Positions 8,198-19,531 of a stretch of 64,000 nt of DNA are shown here, piece by piece; the stretch's first letter is position 1, and each line of letters begins with the position of its first letter. A model generated the notes under the pieces. The model saw only the letters and a program-made list of their open reading frames with translations. It was not told where the DNA came from and ran no database searches. Position numbers and translations under genes: made by a program. Origin of the DNA: Deinococcus sp. KSM4-11 (GTDB lineage: Bacteria > Deinococcota > Deinococci > Deinococcales > Deinococcaceae); contig NZ_SSNX01000002.1 of the NCBI RefSeq assembly GCF_004801415.1, positions 372,001 through 436,000 of the forward strand, read 5' to 3'.

Positions 8198-9622
8198 ATG
8201 TCCCACAGTCCCCTCCACCGCGTTCACACGCTCCTGCTGACCGCCCTGCTGGGCGGCGGAGCCGTGGCGCAGACCTCCGCTCCTCCCCCACCCGCGGCCG
8301 CGAGCGCTCCGCTGGCCGACACCACGGCCTCCCTGCTGACGGCGCTGCGCGCCTCGCCGGACTGGCGCTCGGCCGACCTGACCTACCGCGCCGCACAGCT
8401 CACCCTGGAGAGCGCCCGCACCCGCGCGGGCCTGAGCGTGAGTGCCGGCGCGAGCGCCTCCCTCACCAAGGTGCCCTGGGAGACGGGCGACTGGAATGGT
8501 GCGGCCACCGTCACCGTAAGCGCCGGCCTGAGCGTGCTGCCCTGGTCGGCGGTCCAGGAAGGCGTTCGGAGCGCGCAGCGGGCCCTGGACAGCGCGGCCA
8601 TTGCGCTGCGCTCCTCACGGGCCAGCCTGACGGCGCAGCTGCTCCAGGCCTACTCTGGCGCCCGCAGCGCCGCCGCGCAGCAGGCCCTCGCGGACGCGCA
8701 GGTGGCGCTGGCCACCCGGCAGCTGGCCGTCGCCCGCGACCGGCGGGCGCAGGGCCTGCTCTCCGCCGAGGGCGACCTGGCCGCGCAGGTCGCCCTTGAG
8801 AATGCCCAGGCCACCCAGGGCAGGGCCGCCCACGCCGCCGCCCAGGCGGCCCGAACCCTGACCCGGCTGCTCGGGCGGGCGGTGACGCTCCCCACCTCTG
8901 CGGGCGCGTTCGACGCCCTGCCGGCCGTCACGGACACCGGCACCGTCGAGGAACTCGTCGCCCGCGCCCTGCGGGGCCGGCCGGAGGTGGCCCGCGCCCG
9001 CGCCGCTCTGGCCGACGCGCAGGCTGGCGTGCAGGCCGCGCAGCTCGATGCCAGCCTGCCGGACGTGACGGCCAGCGCCATCTACGGCCAGCTGGCCGAC
9101 GCCCAGGGAAACCCCGGGAAGACCCTGAGCGGCACCCTGAATCTGAAGGCGGGCACCCTCGGCGTGCAGGCCAGCATTCCCACCCGTGATACCAGCGCCA
9201 TCCCCAGCGGCCTGTCCCTGTCCCTCAGCGCCAGCATCCCGCTGCTGGGCAGTCCGGCCGGCACGGCGCTGCGGCAGGCCCAGCTGGGTCAGGCGCAGGC
9301 GCAGCTGGCCCTGGACAGCGCGTCGCAGGCCGTCGAGCTCGATGTGCGCTCCCGCTTCGAAACCCTCCAGGACGAGCGAGCGGCCCTCATCGCGGCGCAG
9401 ACCGCAGAGCGCCAGGCCCTCACCGCGCTCGAGTCGGCCCGCGCCCGCGTGGCTGCTGGACTCGCCACCGCCCTTGACCTCACGCAGGCCGACCTCACGG
9501 CGCAGCAGGCCACGCTGGCCCTGAGCACCCAGCAGGACGCCGTGGGGCTCGCCGCCCTGCAACTCTCGCTCGCCACCACCGACCTCGACCCCATTCTCCT
9601 GACCTCCGGAGGCACGCCATGA
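8198..9622 (+). CDS. TolC-family outer membrane efflux protein
   Basis: A 474-residue outer-membrane channel subunit for the RND pump. It has a signal peptide ([25 protein letters not shown]), then the duplicated TolC helical pattern with long Ala/Gln-rich coiled-coil segments such as [20 protein letters not shown] and a second repeat after about residue 240. ATG 8198 is chosen because it opens the signal peptide and has GAGG about 9 bases upstream; an earlier GTG at 8135 lies inside the operator. It overlaps the next gene by ATGA. First of two adjacent TolC-like genes. Confidence 0.88.
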   Translation: MSHSPLHRVHTLLLTALLGGGAVAQTSAPPPPAAASAPLADTTASLLTALRASPDWRSADLTYRAAQLTLESARTRAGLSVSAGASASLTKVPWETGDWNGAATVTVSAGLSVLPWSAVQEGVRSAQRALDSAAIALRSSRASLTAQLLQAYSGARSAAAQQALADAQVALATRQLAVARDRRAQGLLSAEGDLAAQVALENAQATQGRAAHAAAQAARTLTRLLGRAVTLPTSAGAFDALPAVTDTGTVEELVARALRGRPEVARARAALADAQAGVQAAQLDASLPDVTASAIYGQLADAQGNPGKTLSGTLNLKAGTLGVQASIPTRDTSAIPSGLSLSLSASIPLLGSPAGTALRQAQLGQAQAQLALDSASQAVELDVRSRFETLQDERAALIAAQTAERQALTALESARARVAAGLATALDLTQADLTAQQATLALSTQQDAVGLAALQLSLATTDLDPILLTSGGTP

Positions 9623-10662
9623 TCACCCTGCTGCGCCCGACCCTGCTCCTGCTGCTCGCCACTGCCACGGGCGCGGCCGCGCAGGCCACGCCCCTGACGC
9701 TCGCGGGCGCCGTCACGCGCGCCCTGGCGAGCGGAACCGACATCACGACCGCCCGCGCCAACCTGCAAAAAGCCCAGGCGGCCGTGCGCGCCGCGCGCGC
9801 CGATCCCACCAGCCCCATCACGGCCCTCACGCAGGCGGATCAGGACGCCGCCGCGCAGGCCGCGACGCTGGACGCCACCAAACTCAGCGTCACCCAGACG
9901 GTGGTCGCGCAGTACCTCAGTGCCTATGAGACGGGCCAGAAGGCCCAGGTGAGTACCGCGCAGGTGGCCCTGGACGACCGGCAGCTGAAGATCGCGCAGG
10001 CCCGACTCGCGGCGCGGGTTGCCACGGCGCTCGACGTGAGCCGGGCGCAGAACACCCTCAATTCTGACCGGCAGGACCTCACCAACGCGCTGGCGCAGGT
10101 GCCGGTGCTCGAGGCGCAGCTGGCCCGCAGCCTCAATCTGCCCGCTGGAACCGACCTGACGCTGAGCGCGCCGCCCGCCCCTCCCAAACTCAGCGTGGGC
10201 CTGGCAGCGCTGCAGGATGGGCTGGAGAAGCGGCTGCCTACCCTGGTACAGGCGTCCAACGGCGCCGCCTTCGCGGCCCTGCAGGTCAAGCTGGCGGACA
10301 ACGACTACACGCCCACCCGCACCCTGGACGACGCGAAGACGGCCCTGGCAAACGCGCAGCGCGGCCTCGACGACGGCTCACGTGCCGCCGCGACCGGCGT
10401 GCGGGACGCCTACCGGGCCGCGCAGGACGCACAGCAGCGGGTGGGCATCGCACAGGAGGCGCTCACCAACGCGCAGACGGCGCTGTCGAATGCGCAGGCG
10501 AAACTCAGGGCCGGCACGGCCGCCGCCGTGGACGTGCAGGCCGCGCAGGTGCAGGCGCAGCAGGCCGCCCTGGGCGTCACGCAGGCGCAAGGCGGCGTGT
10601 GGAAGGCCCTGGCAGCCGTGGGGGCCGCGTCCGGTCTGGACGTGACGGGGCTGGTCAAGTGA
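9619..10662 (+). CDS. second TolC-like outer membrane efflux protein (short)
   Basis: A 347-residue secreted protein with a signal peptide ([20 protein letters not shown]) and TolC-type repeats rich in Ala, Gln and Leu (e.g. [20 protein letters not shown]). It is clearly shorter than the usual 420-480 residues, with a reduced middle part. It may form the channel with its upstream neighbour, or be an accessory periplasmic factor. It overlaps the TolC gene before it (ATGA) and the adaptor gene after it (GTGA), so all are translated as a unit. Confidence 0.8.
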   Translation: MITLLRPTLLLLLATATGAAAQATPLTLAGAVTRALASGTDITTARANLQKAQAAVRAARADPTSPITALTQADQDAAAQAATLDATKLSVTQTVVAQYLSAYETGQKAQVSTAQVALDDRQLKIAQARLAARVATALDVSRAQNTLNSDRQDLTNALAQVPVLEAQLARSLNLPAGTDLTLSAPPAPPKLSVGLAALQDGLEKRLPTLVQASNGAAFAALQVKLADNDYTPTRTLDDAKTALANAQRGLDDGSRAAATGVRDAYRAAQDAQQRVGIAQEALTNAQTALSNAQAKLRAGTAAAVDVQAAQVQAQQAALGVTQAQGGVWKALAAVGAASGLDVTGLVK

Positions 10663-11912
10663 GCATGGCGCGCCCGCTCCTGTCCGGCGTGCTGGTCGCG
10701 AGCGCCCTGTTGGCGGGCTGCGCGCCGCGGGGGGGTAAGGCAGTCACGCCGGCGAACAACCTGGACGCCGCGCCGGCCAAGACCACCACGCTCGACGTGA
10801 CGGCGGTGAGGGGCCAGGCCGGTACCCTCACCGTGCAGCGCACCGCGACCGCCACCATCGAGGCGCAGCGCGACTCGCAGGTCGCCGCGAAGACGGGCGG
10901 TACTGTCCAGGCTGTGCCGGTGCGCGAGGGCCAGCACGTCAGCGCCGGTCAGGTGGTGGTGCAGCTCGACGACACGCAGGCGCGCCAGGCCCTGCAGACC
11001 GCGCGGCTGCAGCTCCAGCAGGCGCAGATCACCCTCGACCAGACACGCACGACGTCCGGGCAGGCGACCTCGGCGCTGCAGGCGGCCGTGACGTCCGCGC
11101 AGGCCACGCTGGCGCAGGCGCAGAGTGGCGCCCAGAGCGCCGAGTCGCTGTACCGGCTCGGCGGCATCAGCCTCGCGGACGTGCAGGCAGCCCGCGCGCA
11201 ACTCGCCCAGGCGCAGAGCGGGCTGGCCCAGGCCCGCAATACCTTGTCTCAGAACGGGCGCAGCGCCCAGAGCAGCGTGCCGCTCCAGGAGGCGAACCGG
11301 CAGAGTGCGCAGGCGGCGGTGTCCCAGGCCGAGGAGAACCTCACCCGCACGGCCGTACGGGCCCCCTTCGCCGGAACCGTCGCGACCATCGCGGTGGAGG
11401 TCGGGGAGTTCGCCGCGCAGGGCTCGGCGGTGTTCCGGCTGGTCGATCCGGGGTCGATCCGTGCGAAGTTCAGTGTGCCCAGCGGCGACGCGCCGGCCCT
11501 GGCCGACGGCACCCGCCTGAACCTCAGCTACGGCGGCGTGAATTACGTCGCGGTGGTCAGCGGGTCGCCGGGCATCGCCGGAAGCAACCGGCTCGTGCCG
11601 GTCACGGCGCGCGTGGAGGGCGGCGACAAGCTCCCGGTCGGCGCGACCGCCCAGGCGAGGTACCGCAACACGCTGGGGAGCGGCGTGCTGCTCCCCAGCG
11701 GCGCCGTGCAGGTCGAGGGCGGACAGAACACCGTGTACGTGGCCGCGCAGGGCAAGGCCGTGCAGACGCCGGTGACCGTCGTCGCCGAGAGTGGCGGGCA
11801 GGTCGCGGTCAGTGGCATCGCCCCCGGCACCCAGGTCATCACGCCGGTGCCCGCCAGCCTGCAAGGCGGCGCGGCCGTGAGGGTCACCTCTGGCGGAACA
11901 GCCACGCCATGA
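10659..11912 (+). CDS. RND efflux periplasmic adaptor lipoprotein
   Basis: A 417-residue membrane-fusion protein linking the inner-membrane pump to the outer-membrane channel. A lipoprotein signal with lipobox LLAGC lies at about residues 16-20. Next come the biotinyl-lipoyl half ([30 protein letters not shown]), a long coiled-coil hairpin (about 110-215), the second lipoyl half ([21 protein letters not shown]) and beta-barrel and membrane-proximal domains. Start GTG 10659 overlaps the upstream stop as GTGA and has GGGG about 8 bases before it; ATG 10665 is the alternative. Confidence 0.9.
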   Translation: MSMARPLLSGVLVASALLAGCAPRGGKAVTPANNLDAAPAKTTTLDVTAVRGQAGTLTVQRTATATIEAQRDSQVAAKTGGTVQAVPVREGQHVSAGQVVVQLDDTQARQALQTARLQLQQAQITLDQTRTTSGQATSALQAAVTSAQATLAQAQSGAQSAESLYRLGGISLADVQAARAQLAQAQSGLAQARNTLSQNGRSAQSSVPLQEANRQSAQAAVSQAEENLTRTAVRAPFAGTVATIAVEVGEFAAQGSAVFRLVDPGSIRAKFSVPSGDAPALADGTRLNLSYGGVNYVAVVSGSPGIAGSNRLVPVTARVEGGDKLPVGATAQARYRNTLGSGVLLPSGAVQVEGGQNTVYVAAQGKAVQTPVTVVAESGGQVAVSGIAPGTQVITPVPASLQGGAAVRVTSGGTATP

Positions 11913-14900
11913 GCACACACGACAACGAGGAATTCAAGTCGCGTCCCGGCGCCACGCTGCCGGACGGCACGCCGGAACCCACCATCCATCCGCTGGTGCG
12001 CTTCAGCGTCAAGAATTACGTGTTCTCCATCGGGATCTTCGTGATGGTCGTGCTGGCCGGTCTGGTCACGACCTTCCGGCTGGGCGTGGAACTGCTGCCG
12101 AATTTCGAGGTGCCGATCCTGGCCGTGAGCACGTCCTACCCCGGCGCGAACCCGGATCAGGTCGACCGCGAGGTCAGCCGCAAGATCGAGGACGCCGTGA
12201 GCACCCTGGCGGGCGTGACGGACATCAATACGACCTCGGTGAGCAACCAGTCGGCCGTGGTGATCACCTTTAACGACGGCACGAACATCGACTCCGCCGC
12301 GAACTCGGTGTCGCAGGCGGTCGCGGCCATCCGCGCCACCCTGCCCGACGGCAGCGACGCGCCGGTCGTGCAGAAGTTCGACCCGAACGCCACCCCGATC
12401 CTGACGCTGGCCCTGCTGGGCGGAAGCGCGCCCCCGGCCGAAGTGACCACCTACGCCGAGGACGTCCTCGTACCGCGCCTGGAACGCGTGGACGGCGTGG
12501 CGGACGTCAGCGTGAGTGGCGGCCCGGCCCGCAAGGTGCAGGTGCTGCTCGACCCCTCGCGGCTGCAGGCCTACAACCTCTCGCCGGGCCGGATCACGCA
12601 GGCGATCGGGGCGAGCGCCCTGGACCTGCCCGCCGGCACGGTCGCCACCGGCGGCGTGCAGACGCAGTTCTCGACGCGCAACACCCCGAGGAGCGCGGCG
12701 GACGTCGCGCGGATCACGGTCGATGCCCAGACGGGCCTGCAGGTGTCGGACGTGGCCAGCGTGCGCGACGGCGCGGCCGACGCGACCAGCCTGGCGCGCG
12801 TGAACGGTCAGCCGGCCGTGCTGCTCAGCGTGCGCAAGGGCAGCGGCACGAACTCGGTGAAGGTCACGGACAACGTGCGGGCCGCCATGCAGGCCGAGCC
12901 GCTCCCGAAGGGCTACGCGCTCTCGCTCGCGAGCGACACCACCCGTGAAACGCGCGCGACGGTGCGCGACACCTTCAAGGAGTTCCTGATCGCCATCGCG
13001 GCGGTCGGCGTGATCGTGCTGCTGTTCCTCGGCCGCCTGAATACGGTGTTCGCCGTGATCCTGGCGATTCCGATCTCGATCAGCGCCGCGCCGCTGCTGT
13101 TCGGCATCACGGGCTTTACCTTCAACATCATCTCGCTGCTGGCGATCATCGTGGCGATCGGGATCGTGGTGGACGATTCGATCGTGGTCGCGGAGAACGT
13201 GCAGCGTTACCGAAGCCTGGGCTACTCGCGCCTGCGCAGCGTCCTGCTGGGCGGCAGCGAGGTCTTCTCGGCCGTGACCGCCGCGAGCTTCTCGCTGCTC
13301 GCCGTGCTGATTCCCCTGAGCCTGATGCCCGGCATTCTGGGGCAGTTCTTCAGCCAGTTCGGGCTGGGCATCGCGGCGGCCATCGTGCTGTCGTGGCTGG
13401 AGAGCCTGCTGTTCCTGACGGTTCGCATGGCCTACACCCGCGATCTGGAACCGCTCACATGGGCGGACGTGCCGCGCGTGCTGGGGCGCTTCCCGGCCCT
13501 GCTGCGGAGCGCCCTGACCGGCGTGAAGACGGTGCCGGGCGTGGCCTGGCTGGCCGTGACGGGCGCGCTGGTGAGCGTGATCCTTTCACGCACGGCCCTG
13601 CCGAAACCGGCGGCCCTGCTGATCGCGGTGGTCTTCGCCCCGCTGATCCTGGCCGCCGTGCGCTACGTGATCACCAGCGTGGTCGCGGTGCTCGAGGCGA
13701 TCACCGACACCCTGCACGGTCTGACCAACCGCGCGGTGCAGGGGGTCGCGCGGGCGTATGCCCGGGGCCTGAACCGCGCCCTGACCCGCCCGTGGACCGT
13801 GATGGTGGTGGCGCTGCTGTTCCTGCTGAGTGCGCCGCTGGCCATGCGTGGCGTGGGCTTCGCGTTCACGCCCAAGAGTGACAGCGGCATCGTCACGGTG
13901 GCCCTGACCTTGCCGGTCGGAACGGATCTGGAGACCACCAACCGCGTGACGCGCCGCCTGGAGGACGCGCTGCTGGCCCGGCCCGAGGTGCGGCTGCTGG
14001 AAACCAGCGTCGGTGCCAGCGGACAGCTGGGCGGCGCGAACGCCAACGAGAGCAGCCTGACGGCCACCCTGGTGGACAAGGGCCAGCGCGCGCCCATCGA
14101 CGAACTGATCGAGGGCTATACCCGGACGCTCACGCCCATCGGGGCGGCGCTGCCGGGATCGGAACTGCGGGTCGGGACGCAGCAGCAGGGACCGGCGGGC
14201 AACTCGGACATCTCGCTCGCGCTCGCCGCGCCGAACCAGGCCACCCTGATCGAGCGCAACCGGCAGGTCGTGCAGCTGCTGTCCCGCGATCCGAACCTGC
14301 GTACGGTGCAGAGCAGCCTCAGCGCCACCCGGCAGGAGCGCACCTTCGTGCCGGACACCACGAAACTCGCCGGCACCGGCCTGAGTGCCAGCGACGTCGC
14401 GCAGGCGCTGCGCACGTACAACGACGGCACGACGGCGGGCAGCGTGCGCGACGGAGACCGCAGCATCGACATCGTGGTGCGGCTCGATCCGTCGCGCATC
14501 CGGGACGAGCAGAGTCTGCTGTCGCAGACCATCTACTCCAGCGCGCTGAACGCCAACCTGACGCTGGCGCAGCTCGGCAGCTTCAGCGTGTCGCAGGCCC
14601 CCGCCACCCTGACGCGGCTGAACAAGGCCTACACGGCGACCCTGAACCTCAACGTGGTCAAGGGCGGCCCGAATGCCTTCGCATACCAGCGGGAGATCAT
14701 CCAGCGCGTGCAGGACGCCGGGTTGCTCCGGGACGGGGTGACGCTCGGGAATGCCAGTTCCTTCGGCAGTGCGGGCCTGACCAGCGACCTGGTGTTCTAC
14801 GGGCCGGTGCTGATGGTGGTCGCCATCCTGCTCACCTACTTGGTGCTGGGCAGCCAGTTCAACTCGTTCCGCTATCCCATCTACCTGCTGCTGCCCATTC

Positions 14901-15331
14901 CGCTGGCCATCGTGGGCGCGCTGTGGACGCTGCACCTGTTCGGCGTGAACCTCGACGTGATCACCGTGCTCGGCATGGTCATCCTGCTGGGGCTGTCGAC
15001 CAAGAACTCGATCCTGTACCTGGAGTTCGTGACCGAGCGCGCCCGCAGCCTGCCGCTGCGGGAGGCCCTGCTGGAGGCGGCCGAGCTGCGCTTCCGCCCG
15101 ATCCTGATGACGACCCTGACGGTGCTGGTGATCAGCATTCCGCTGATCCTCGGGCAGGGGGACGGCGCGGAGTTCCGCCGGGGCCTGGGCATCGTGATCC
15201 TCGGCGGCGTCATCACGTCCACGCTGCTCACGTTCTTCGTGGTGCCGAGCGTGTTCTGGCAGTTCGAGCGCCGGCGCGTGAAACCTGATGCCGCGCCCGT
15301 CGTGGAGGGCACGCCCGCGCTGGGCGATTGA
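11909..15331 (+). CDS. RND-family efflux pump (HAE1/AcrB-like)
   Basis: A 1140-residue inner-membrane proton-driven pump exporting drugs or other amphiphiles. It has twelve core membrane segments with two large periplasmic loops. The proton-relay residues are visible: the Asp pair in [13 protein letters not shown] (about residue 420, transmembrane helix 4) and Lys in [13 protein letters not shown] (about residue 1031, helix 10). This matches the drug-type rather than heavy-metal subfamily. It is longer than AcrB because of an insert between helices 6 and 7 (about residues 515-605) that carries two extra hydrophobic stretches. Last gene of the TetR-controlled operon, overlapping the adaptor by ATGA; a hairpin follows. 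Confidence 0.95.
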   Translation: MSTHDNEEFKSRPGATLPDGTPEPTIHPLVRFSVKNYVFSIGIFVMVVLAGLVTTFRLGVELLPNFEVPILAVSTSYPGANPDQVDREVSRKIEDAVSTLAGVTDINTTSVSNQSAVVITFNDGTNIDSAANSVSQAVAAIRATLPDGSDAPVVQKFDPNATPILTLALLGGSAPPAEVTTYAEDVLVPRLERVDGVADVSVSGGPARKVQVLLDPSRLQAYNLSPGRITQAIGASALDLPAGTVATGGVQTQFSTRNTPRSAADVARITVDAQTGLQVSDVASVRDGAADATSLARVNGQPAVLLSVRKGSGTNSVKVTDNVRAAMQAEPLPKGYALSLASDTTRETRATVRDTFKEFLIAIAAVGVIVLLFLGRLNTVFAVILAIPISISAAPLLFGITGFTFNIISLLAIIVAIGIVVDDSIVVAENVQRYRSLGYSRLRSVLLGGSEVFSAVTAASFSLLAVLIPLSLMPGILGQFFSQFGLGIAAAIVLSWLESLLFLTVRMAYTRDLEPLTWADVPRVLGRFPALLRSALTGVKTVPGVAWLAVTGALVSVILSRTALPKPAALLIAVVFAPLILAAVRYVITSVVAVLEAITDTLHGLTNRAVQGVARAYARGLNRALTRPWTVMVVALLFLLSAPLAMRGVGFAFTPKSDSGIVTVALTLPVGTDLETTNRVTRRLEDALLARPEVRLLETSVGASGQLGGANANESSLTATLVDKGQRAPIDELIEGYTRTLTPIGAALPGSELRVGTQQQGPAGNSDISLALAAPNQATLIERNRQVVQLLSRDPNLRTVQSSLSATRQERTFVPDTTKLAGTGLSASDVAQALRTYNDGTTAGSVRDGDRSIDIVVRLDPSRIRDEQSLLSQTIYSSALNANLTLAQLGSFSVSQAPATLTRLNKAYTATLNLNVVKGGPNAFAYQREIIQRVQDAGLLRDGVTLGNASSFGSAGLTSDLVFYGPVLMVVAILLTYLVLGSQFNSFRYPIYLLLPIPLAIVGALWTLHLFGVNLDVITVLGMVILLGLSTKNSILYLEFVTERARSLPLREALLEAAELRFRPILMTTLTVLVISIPLILGQGDGAEFRRGLGIVILGGVITSTLLTFFVVPSVFWQFERRRVKPDAAPVVEGTPALGD

Positions 15332-15341
15332 CGGGCGGAAG

Positions 15342-15358
15342 GGCGGAGCGCCTCCGCC
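15342..15358 (+). terminator. hairpin after the RND operon
   Basis: GGCGGAG and CTCCGCC form a perfect 7-bp stem with a CGC loop, starting 10 bases after the pump stop codon. No U-tract follows, so it may act as a weak or factor-assisted terminator. Confidence 0.5.
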
Positions 15359-15406
15359 GTACGGCCTATACCGCGACATATTGCTCTTTGCTACACTTCG
15401 AACGCA

Positions 15407-15451
15407 GAAATACTTTCATACTTGAGGGTATTGAGGAGGTAGAAGTATTTC
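15407..15451 (+). promoter_or_regulatory. candidate MarR operator overlapping the leader
   Basis: Exact 9-base arms GAAATACTT (15407-15415) and AAGTATTTC (15443-15451) form an inverted repeat just before the marR start at 15456. ATACTT is repeated directly at 15419-15424 and an inner ATAC/GTAT pair lies between the arms. The region includes the GAGGAGGT that must serve as Shine-Dalgarno, so a bound repressor would block both promoter and leader. A TACACT hexamer at about 15392 is a candidate -10 box. Confidence 0.6.
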
Positions 15452-15455
15452 AAAC

Positions 15456-15989
15456 ATGACCACATCACCGCACGCCAGTCACGACCTCCCGGCCCTGCGC
15501 CTGGGTCGGCAGATGAAACAGCTGCACAAGTACGTCTCCGGCCACATGATGAAGGCCATGCAGGAGCAGCTCCAGGGCGACGAGCTGAGTTTCAGCCAGG
15601 TCACCGCGCTGCACCAGCTGCGCGCCCACACCGCCCTGAGTATCGGTGGACTGGCCGACCTGACCGGCCTGAGCCTGCCCGCCGCCAGCCACCTGACCGA
15701 CCGCCTGGTGCAGCGCGGCCTGGCCGAGCGCCGCGAGAATCCCGACGACCGCCGCGCCAAGATGCTGGCCCTCACCGCAGGCGGCCACGCCTTCCTCGAC
15801 GACATGGATCGCCGCATCAACGAAACCTACCAGCAGGTCTTCGCGCGGGTCGGACAGCGCCTGATCGAGGCAGCCGCCGACAACCTGGAGGCCGTGCTGC
15901 TGGAACTCCAGGCCCAGGACACCGCCACCTCTTCCCTGCCCCGCTGCCCCGCGACCAGCCCCACGCTCCCCCCGGAGGAGACCGCATGA
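15456..15989 (+). CDS. MarR-family regulator of the MFS pump
   Basis: A 177-residue winged-helix MarR/SlyA-type regulator. The recognition region [37 protein letters not shown] (about residues 67-104) has the typical helix, wing and DxR pattern. The Pro/Thr-rich tail is likely disordered. It overlaps the following MFS transporter gene by ATGA, implying that it controls that pump and itself through the palindromic site upstream. GAGGAGGT lies about 15 bases from the ATG, further than usual, so translation may be modest. Confidence 0.92.
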   Translation: MTTSPHASHDLPALRLGRQMKQLHKYVSGHMMKAMQEQLQGDELSFSQVTALHQLRAHTALSIGGLADLTGLSLPAASHLTDRLVQRGLAERRENPDDRRAKMLALTAGGHAFLDDMDRRINETYQQVFARVGQRLIEAAADNLEAVLLELQAQDTATSSLPRCPATSPTLPPEETA

Positions 15990-17911
15990 CCCAGTCCGCA
16001 CCCCCCCAGATGGCCCCCGAGGGCCGCATCAATTACGCCGACGTGCTGGACTTCCCCACCAAGCGGATCATCCTGATCGGCACGCTCCTCGGGCTGTTCC
16101 TCGCGGCGCTCGACCAGACCATCGTCTCGACGGCGCTGCCGCGCATCACCAAAGAGCTCAACGGACTGTCGCTCTACTCCTGGGTCACCACCGCGTACCT
16201 GCTCGCCAGCACCTCGATGGTGCCGATCTACGGCAAGCTCTCGGACATCTATGGGCGCAAACCGGTGCTGCTGTTCGGCATCGTGGTCTTCCTGATCGGC
16301 TCGATGCTCTGCGGCCTGTCCGGCGAGCCCTTCATGCATGACCTCTTCGGCAGCGGCATGATGCAGCTCGTCGTGTTCCGCGGCCTGCAGGGCTTCGGGG
16401 CCGCCGCGCTCACCAGCGTGGCCTTCGCCATCATCGCCGACATCTTCGCGCCGGCCGAACGCGGCCGCTACCAGGGCCTGTTCGGCGCGGTCTTCGGCCT
16501 GAGCAGCGTGATCGGCCCACTGCTCGGCGGCTTCCTGACCGACCACGTGTCGTGGCGCTGGGTGTTCTACGTGAACCTGCCCATCGGCCTGCTCGCGCTG
16601 GCCTTCATCTTCTCGAAGATGCCCCGCCTCGCCAGCGGCCTGAAGCCCAAGATCGACTACCTGGGCGCGCTGCTGATCATCGTGTTCAGCGTGCCGCTGC
16701 TGCTGGCCCTGACCTTCGGTGCGGACGGCAACTACAGCTGGACGAGCCCCACGGTGCTCGGCCTGTTTGCGTTGAGCGCCGTCGCGCTGGGCCTCTTCAT
16801 CTTCGAGGAATCCCGCCACGAGAGCCCGATCCTGCCCCTGACGCTGTTCCACAACCCGACCTTCGCGTGGGGCGTGCTGGCCCGCTTCTTCATCGGCGCG
16901 GCCTTCCTGGGCGCCATCCTGTTCCTGAGCCTGTACCTCGTGAACGTGCAGGGCGTCTCGGCCACCAAGGCCGGCACCGCCACCATTCCCCTCACGGTGG
17001 GCCTGATCGTCGGGGCGATCGGCAGCGGTCAGCTCGCGTCGCGCCTCGGGTACTACAAGGTCATGATCCTGGTCGGCCTGTGCCTGATGATGGGCGGCTT
17101 CGGTCTGCTCAGCACCCTGAATGCCGATACCCCGTACGCGCGGGTCGTGATGTACATGGTCGTGCTGGGCCTGGGCCTGGGCCCCGCCCTGCCGCTCTTC
17201 AACCTCGCCATCCAGAACGCCGTGAAGCCCTGGGAGATCGGCGTGGCCACCAGCAGCGGGCAGTTCTTCCAGCAGTTCGGCAGCGTGATCGGCACCGCCG
17301 TCTTCGGCGCGATCCTCACGGCCATGCTGCCCTCGCAGATCAACACGCAGCTCGCGCCCGTCAAGGCCGCCGCCTCGCCCGCCATGCGCGCCCAGCTCGA
17401 TAAGCTCAGCAGCGCTGGCAGTGGCAGCCGCAGTCCCCAGGCCACCTTCGACGTCGTCGCCGTGAAGGCGAGCAGCGCCGCCGGCATCACCAAGGGCTTC
17501 GACGGGGTGCTGGCCGCCGTGACCGGCGCGGTGAATTCCGGGAACATCGCCGCCATTCAGGGCGTCGCAGCCAGCCCGCAGATCCCGGCGCAGCTCGCCA
17601 CGCAGCTCAAGGCCATTCCCGCGCAGGCCATCGCGACTCCCCAGGGCCGCTCCGGCGTGATCGCCGGCATCACCAAGGGCCTGGACACCGCCAAGGCCCA
17701 GACGATCAGCGAGACCAATACGACGCTCGACAAGGTCGCCCGCGCCATCAAGGTGGCGTTCGCGAACACCATCAGCCGTATCTACCTCGTGAGCATCGGC
17801 GTGGCCCTGCTGGCATTGCTCGCCGCGCTGCCCATGCCCAACCTGCGCCTGCCGCGCAAGGGCGAGCATCCGGGCGCCGAACCCAGCGGCTTGGCCGCCA
17901 TGGAAGGCTGA
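15986..17911 (+). CDS. 14-TM MFS drug exporter (DHA2, EmrB/QacA type)
   Basis: A 641-residue proton-coupled multidrug exporter. The DHA2 signatures are visible: [16 protein letters not shown] in helix 1, [12 protein letters not shown] between helices 2 and 3, and [25 protein letters not shown] around helix 5 and the following loop. Fourteen hydrophobic segments are apparent. A hydrophilic stretch of about 140 residues (about 453-600, rich in Ala, Gly and Thr) separates the last two helices and should lie outside the membrane. It is co-transcribed with marR and followed by a strong hairpin. Confidence 0.93.
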   Translation: MTQSAPPQMAPEGRINYADVLDFPTKRIILIGTLLGLFLAALDQTIVSTALPRITKELNGLSLYSWVTTAYLLASTSMVPIYGKLSDIYGRKPVLLFGIVVFLIGSMLCGLSGEPFMHDLFGSGMMQLVVFRGLQGFGAAALTSVAFAIIADIFAPAERGRYQGLFGAVFGLSSVIGPLLGGFLTDHVSWRWVFYVNLPIGLLALAFIFSKMPRLASGLKPKIDYLGALLIIVFSVPLLLALTFGADGNYSWTSPTVLGLFALSAVALGLFIFEESRHESPILPLTLFHNPTFAWGVLARFFIGAAFLGAILFLSLYLVNVQGVSATKAGTATIPLTVGLIVGAIGSGQLASRLGYYKVMILVGLCLMMGGFGLLSTLNADTPYARVVMYMVVLGLGLGPALPLFNLAIQNAVKPWEIGVATSSGQFFQQFGSVIGTAVFGAILTAMLPSQINTQLAPVKAAASPAMRAQLDKLSSAGSGSRSPQATFDVVAVKASSAAGITKGFDGVLAAVTGAVNSGNIAAIQGVAASPQIPAQLATQLKAIPAQAIATPQGRSGVIAGITKGLDTAKAQTISETNTTLDKVARAIKVAFANTISRIYLVSIGVALLALLAALPMPNLRLPRKGEHPGAEPSGLAAMEG

Positions 17912-17936
17912 GCAGCCCACCCAGTCCATCACCAGT

Positions 17937-17965
17937 GGCGGCCCGGACACCTCGTTCGGGCCGCC
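17937..17965 (+). terminator. strong hairpin after the MFS gene
   Basis: GGCGGCCCGGA (17937-17947) pairs with TTCGGGCCGCC (17955-17965) along 11 positions with one wobble, around a 7-base loop. It lies 25 bases past the MFS stop and before the copper genes. No U-run follows. Confidence 0.6.
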
Positions 17966-18038
17966 GCACCATGTCATGGGACATGGCCCGCGCACCGAAT
18001 CATCTTCCGATCATGCGGCTCGGCCTACACTCGAGGGC

Positions 18039-18521
18039 ATGAAGGCCCGCCGCGCCGCCACGCCGCTCCCGCACCGCTGGGTGCTGGCGCTGCTCACGGT
18101 GGTCGCGTCCTTCGCCTTCCTGACGCGGCAGCCAGAACCGAGCGGTGGGGGCGGTCTGCCTGCCGTCATGGGTGTCATGGCCGGCATGGCCACTCCCGAG
18201 CCGCCACGGGCGGCCCTCACGTCGTCGGCGATGGATCGAGCGCCGAAGGTGCGGGGGGACGCAACCCCACACGCGGTCAGGATGTCCGCGCCGCACGACC
18301 TGGCCCTGCTGGACACCTCTGCACCGAACGCGCCCCCGGCCTCACACGACCACGCCGCCCACTGCCCGTTCTGCTTCACGGCGGCCTTCGCGCTGGAGGC
18401 CGCCGGGGTGGCGCTGCCCTCCGTCGTCATCGGCGGGATGGAGTGGGCGGCCACGGCCTACCGGCGGCCGGTTCTGGCGGCGCCCGCGCATGCTGACGCC
18501 CGCGCGCCGCCACACAGCTGA
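18039..18521 (+). CDS. DUF2946-like protein
   Basis: A 160-residue small membrane or exported protein with one N-terminal hydrophobic segment (WVLALLTVVASFAFL), a variable Gly/Pro/Ala middle and a His/Cys motif HDHAAHCPFCFTAAFAL (about residues 108-124), typical of DUF2946 proteins found with copper genes. The HxxxHCPFC cluster could bind copper. ATG 18039 is preferred because TACACT lies about 10-15 bases before it (near-leaderless promoter) and it opens the hydrophobic segment. It is followed by YcnI-, CopC- and CopD-like genes, so copper handling is the likely role. Confidence 0.7.
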   Translation: MKARRAATPLPHRWVLALLTVVASFAFLTRQPEPSGGGGLPAVMGVMAGMATPEPPRAALTSSAMDRAPKVRGDATPHAVRMSAPHDLALLDTSAPNAPPASHDHAAHCPFCFTAAFALEAAGVALPSVVIGGMEWAATAYRRPVLAAPAHADARAPPHS

Positions 18522-18628
18522 ATCCACACTCCCTCGCCTGTGGGTGAGGTCGAGTGTGCTGCCCGCGTCCCCGGAGCTGCACGAGCCGCGCTCGCTCCAC
18601 GCCTGTTTCCATCCGGCCAGGAGGCCCC

Positions 18629-19081
18629 ATGGCTTCACTCAACCCACTGCTCGCCCTATTGACCGCCGTCCTGTTCAGCGTCGCCGGCGCGCACGCCACC
18701 GTCCGTACTGACACCGGCCTGACCGAGTCTGTCGCCGGGAAATCCGAGACGTACCGCCTCAACGTCCCCACCGAGAAGGACATCGCCACCACCGGGATCC
18801 GCATGGTGATTCCGGCCGGCGTCGCCATCAGCCGCTTCCAGGTCACCCCCGGCTTCACCCGCACCGTCACGAAGAACGCCGACGGGCTCGTGACCGAGGT
18901 CGTCTGGACCGGCAGCGTCGCGCCCATGGAGTACGTCCGGTTCTTCTTCCAGGCCACCAACCCTGCGGCCGCCGGCGAACTCGTGTGGAAGATCTACCAG
19001 ACCTACAGCGACGGCACGGTCGTCGCGTGGGACGACACCGATCCCGCCAAGACCCCGGCGTCTCACACCACCGTCAAGTGA
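18629..19081 (+). CDS. YcnI-like DUF1775 copper-associated protein
   Basis: A 150-residue exported protein. The signal peptide ([17 protein letters not shown]) is followed by a DUF1775 beta-sandwich with [25 protein letters not shown] and a region ending DGTVVAWDD. In the YcnI family the mature N-terminal His binds Cu(II); cleavage after GA here would expose HATV, consistent with that. AGGAGG precedes ATG 18629. It stands between the DUF2946 and CopC genes, in line with a periplasmic copper relay. Confidence 0.85.
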   Translation: MASLNPLLALLTAVLFSVAGAHATVRTDTGLTESVAGKSETYRLNVPTEKDIATTGIRMVIPAGVAISRFQVTPGFTRTVTKNADGLVTEVVWTGSVAPMEYVRFFFQATNPAAAGELVWKIYQTYSDGTVVAWDDTDPAKTPASHTTVK

Positions 19082-19128
19082 TCCATCCGGGGCGGGTTCC
19101 GGCCCGCCCCACGCCCTGGAGGCCCTCC

Positions 19129-19527
19129 ATGAAATCCATCCTGTCCTTGGTGACCGCGCTGCTCCTGTCCACGGCGCTGGCCCACACTGAAGTGACCGCC
19201 ATGACCCCCGCCGAGAACGCGACCGTGCACGCCCCGAAGACCGTGGCGCTGACCCTCAGCGAGCCCGTGAACCTGCGCTTCTGCACCTTCCGCGTGATGG
19301 CCATTCCTACCGGCAAGACCGCTGAGCAGGCGTCCGTCCTGGCCCTCGCCGCGAAGAACGGAGCGGCTCTGCTCGTGAACCTGCCCGCCCGCTCAACCGG
19401 CATGGCGGCCCAGGTCACCATTCCGCTGAAGGCGACGTTGGCGCCGGGCCAGTACGTCGTGGCGTGGAAGCTGCTGTCCGATGACGGTCACCCGGTGTCG
19501 GGATTCAGCACCTTCAGCGTGAAGTGA
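19129..19527 (+). CDS. CopC-domain copper-binding protein
   Basis: A 132-residue periplasmic copper carrier. Signal peptide MKSILSLVTALLLSTALA, then HTEVTAMTPAENATVHAPKTVALTLSEPV: the mature N-terminal His, together with the later DDGHPVSG motif (Asp-Asp-x-His), provides the conserved Cu(II) site of CopC. It is preceded by a GGAGG site and lies 4 bases before the copD-like gene, so delivery to that membrane protein is likely. Confidence 0.9.
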   Translation: MKSILSLVTALLLSTALAHTEVTAMTPAENATVHAPKTVALTLSEPVNLRFCTFRVMAIPTGKTAEQASVLALAAKNGAALLVNLPARSTGMAAQVTIPLKATLAPGQYVVAWKLLSDDGHPVSGFSTFSVK

Positions 19528-19531
19528 GCCC

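Noticed and set aside
13586..15379. A long minus-strand frame opposite the RND pump gene
   Set aside because: It is the antisense of a well-supported pump gene; the His/Gln/Arg-rich translation has no family features. Other long antisense frames (3461-5506, 15827-17995, 21921-24824, 52023-54776, 54899-58075) were rejected for the same reason.
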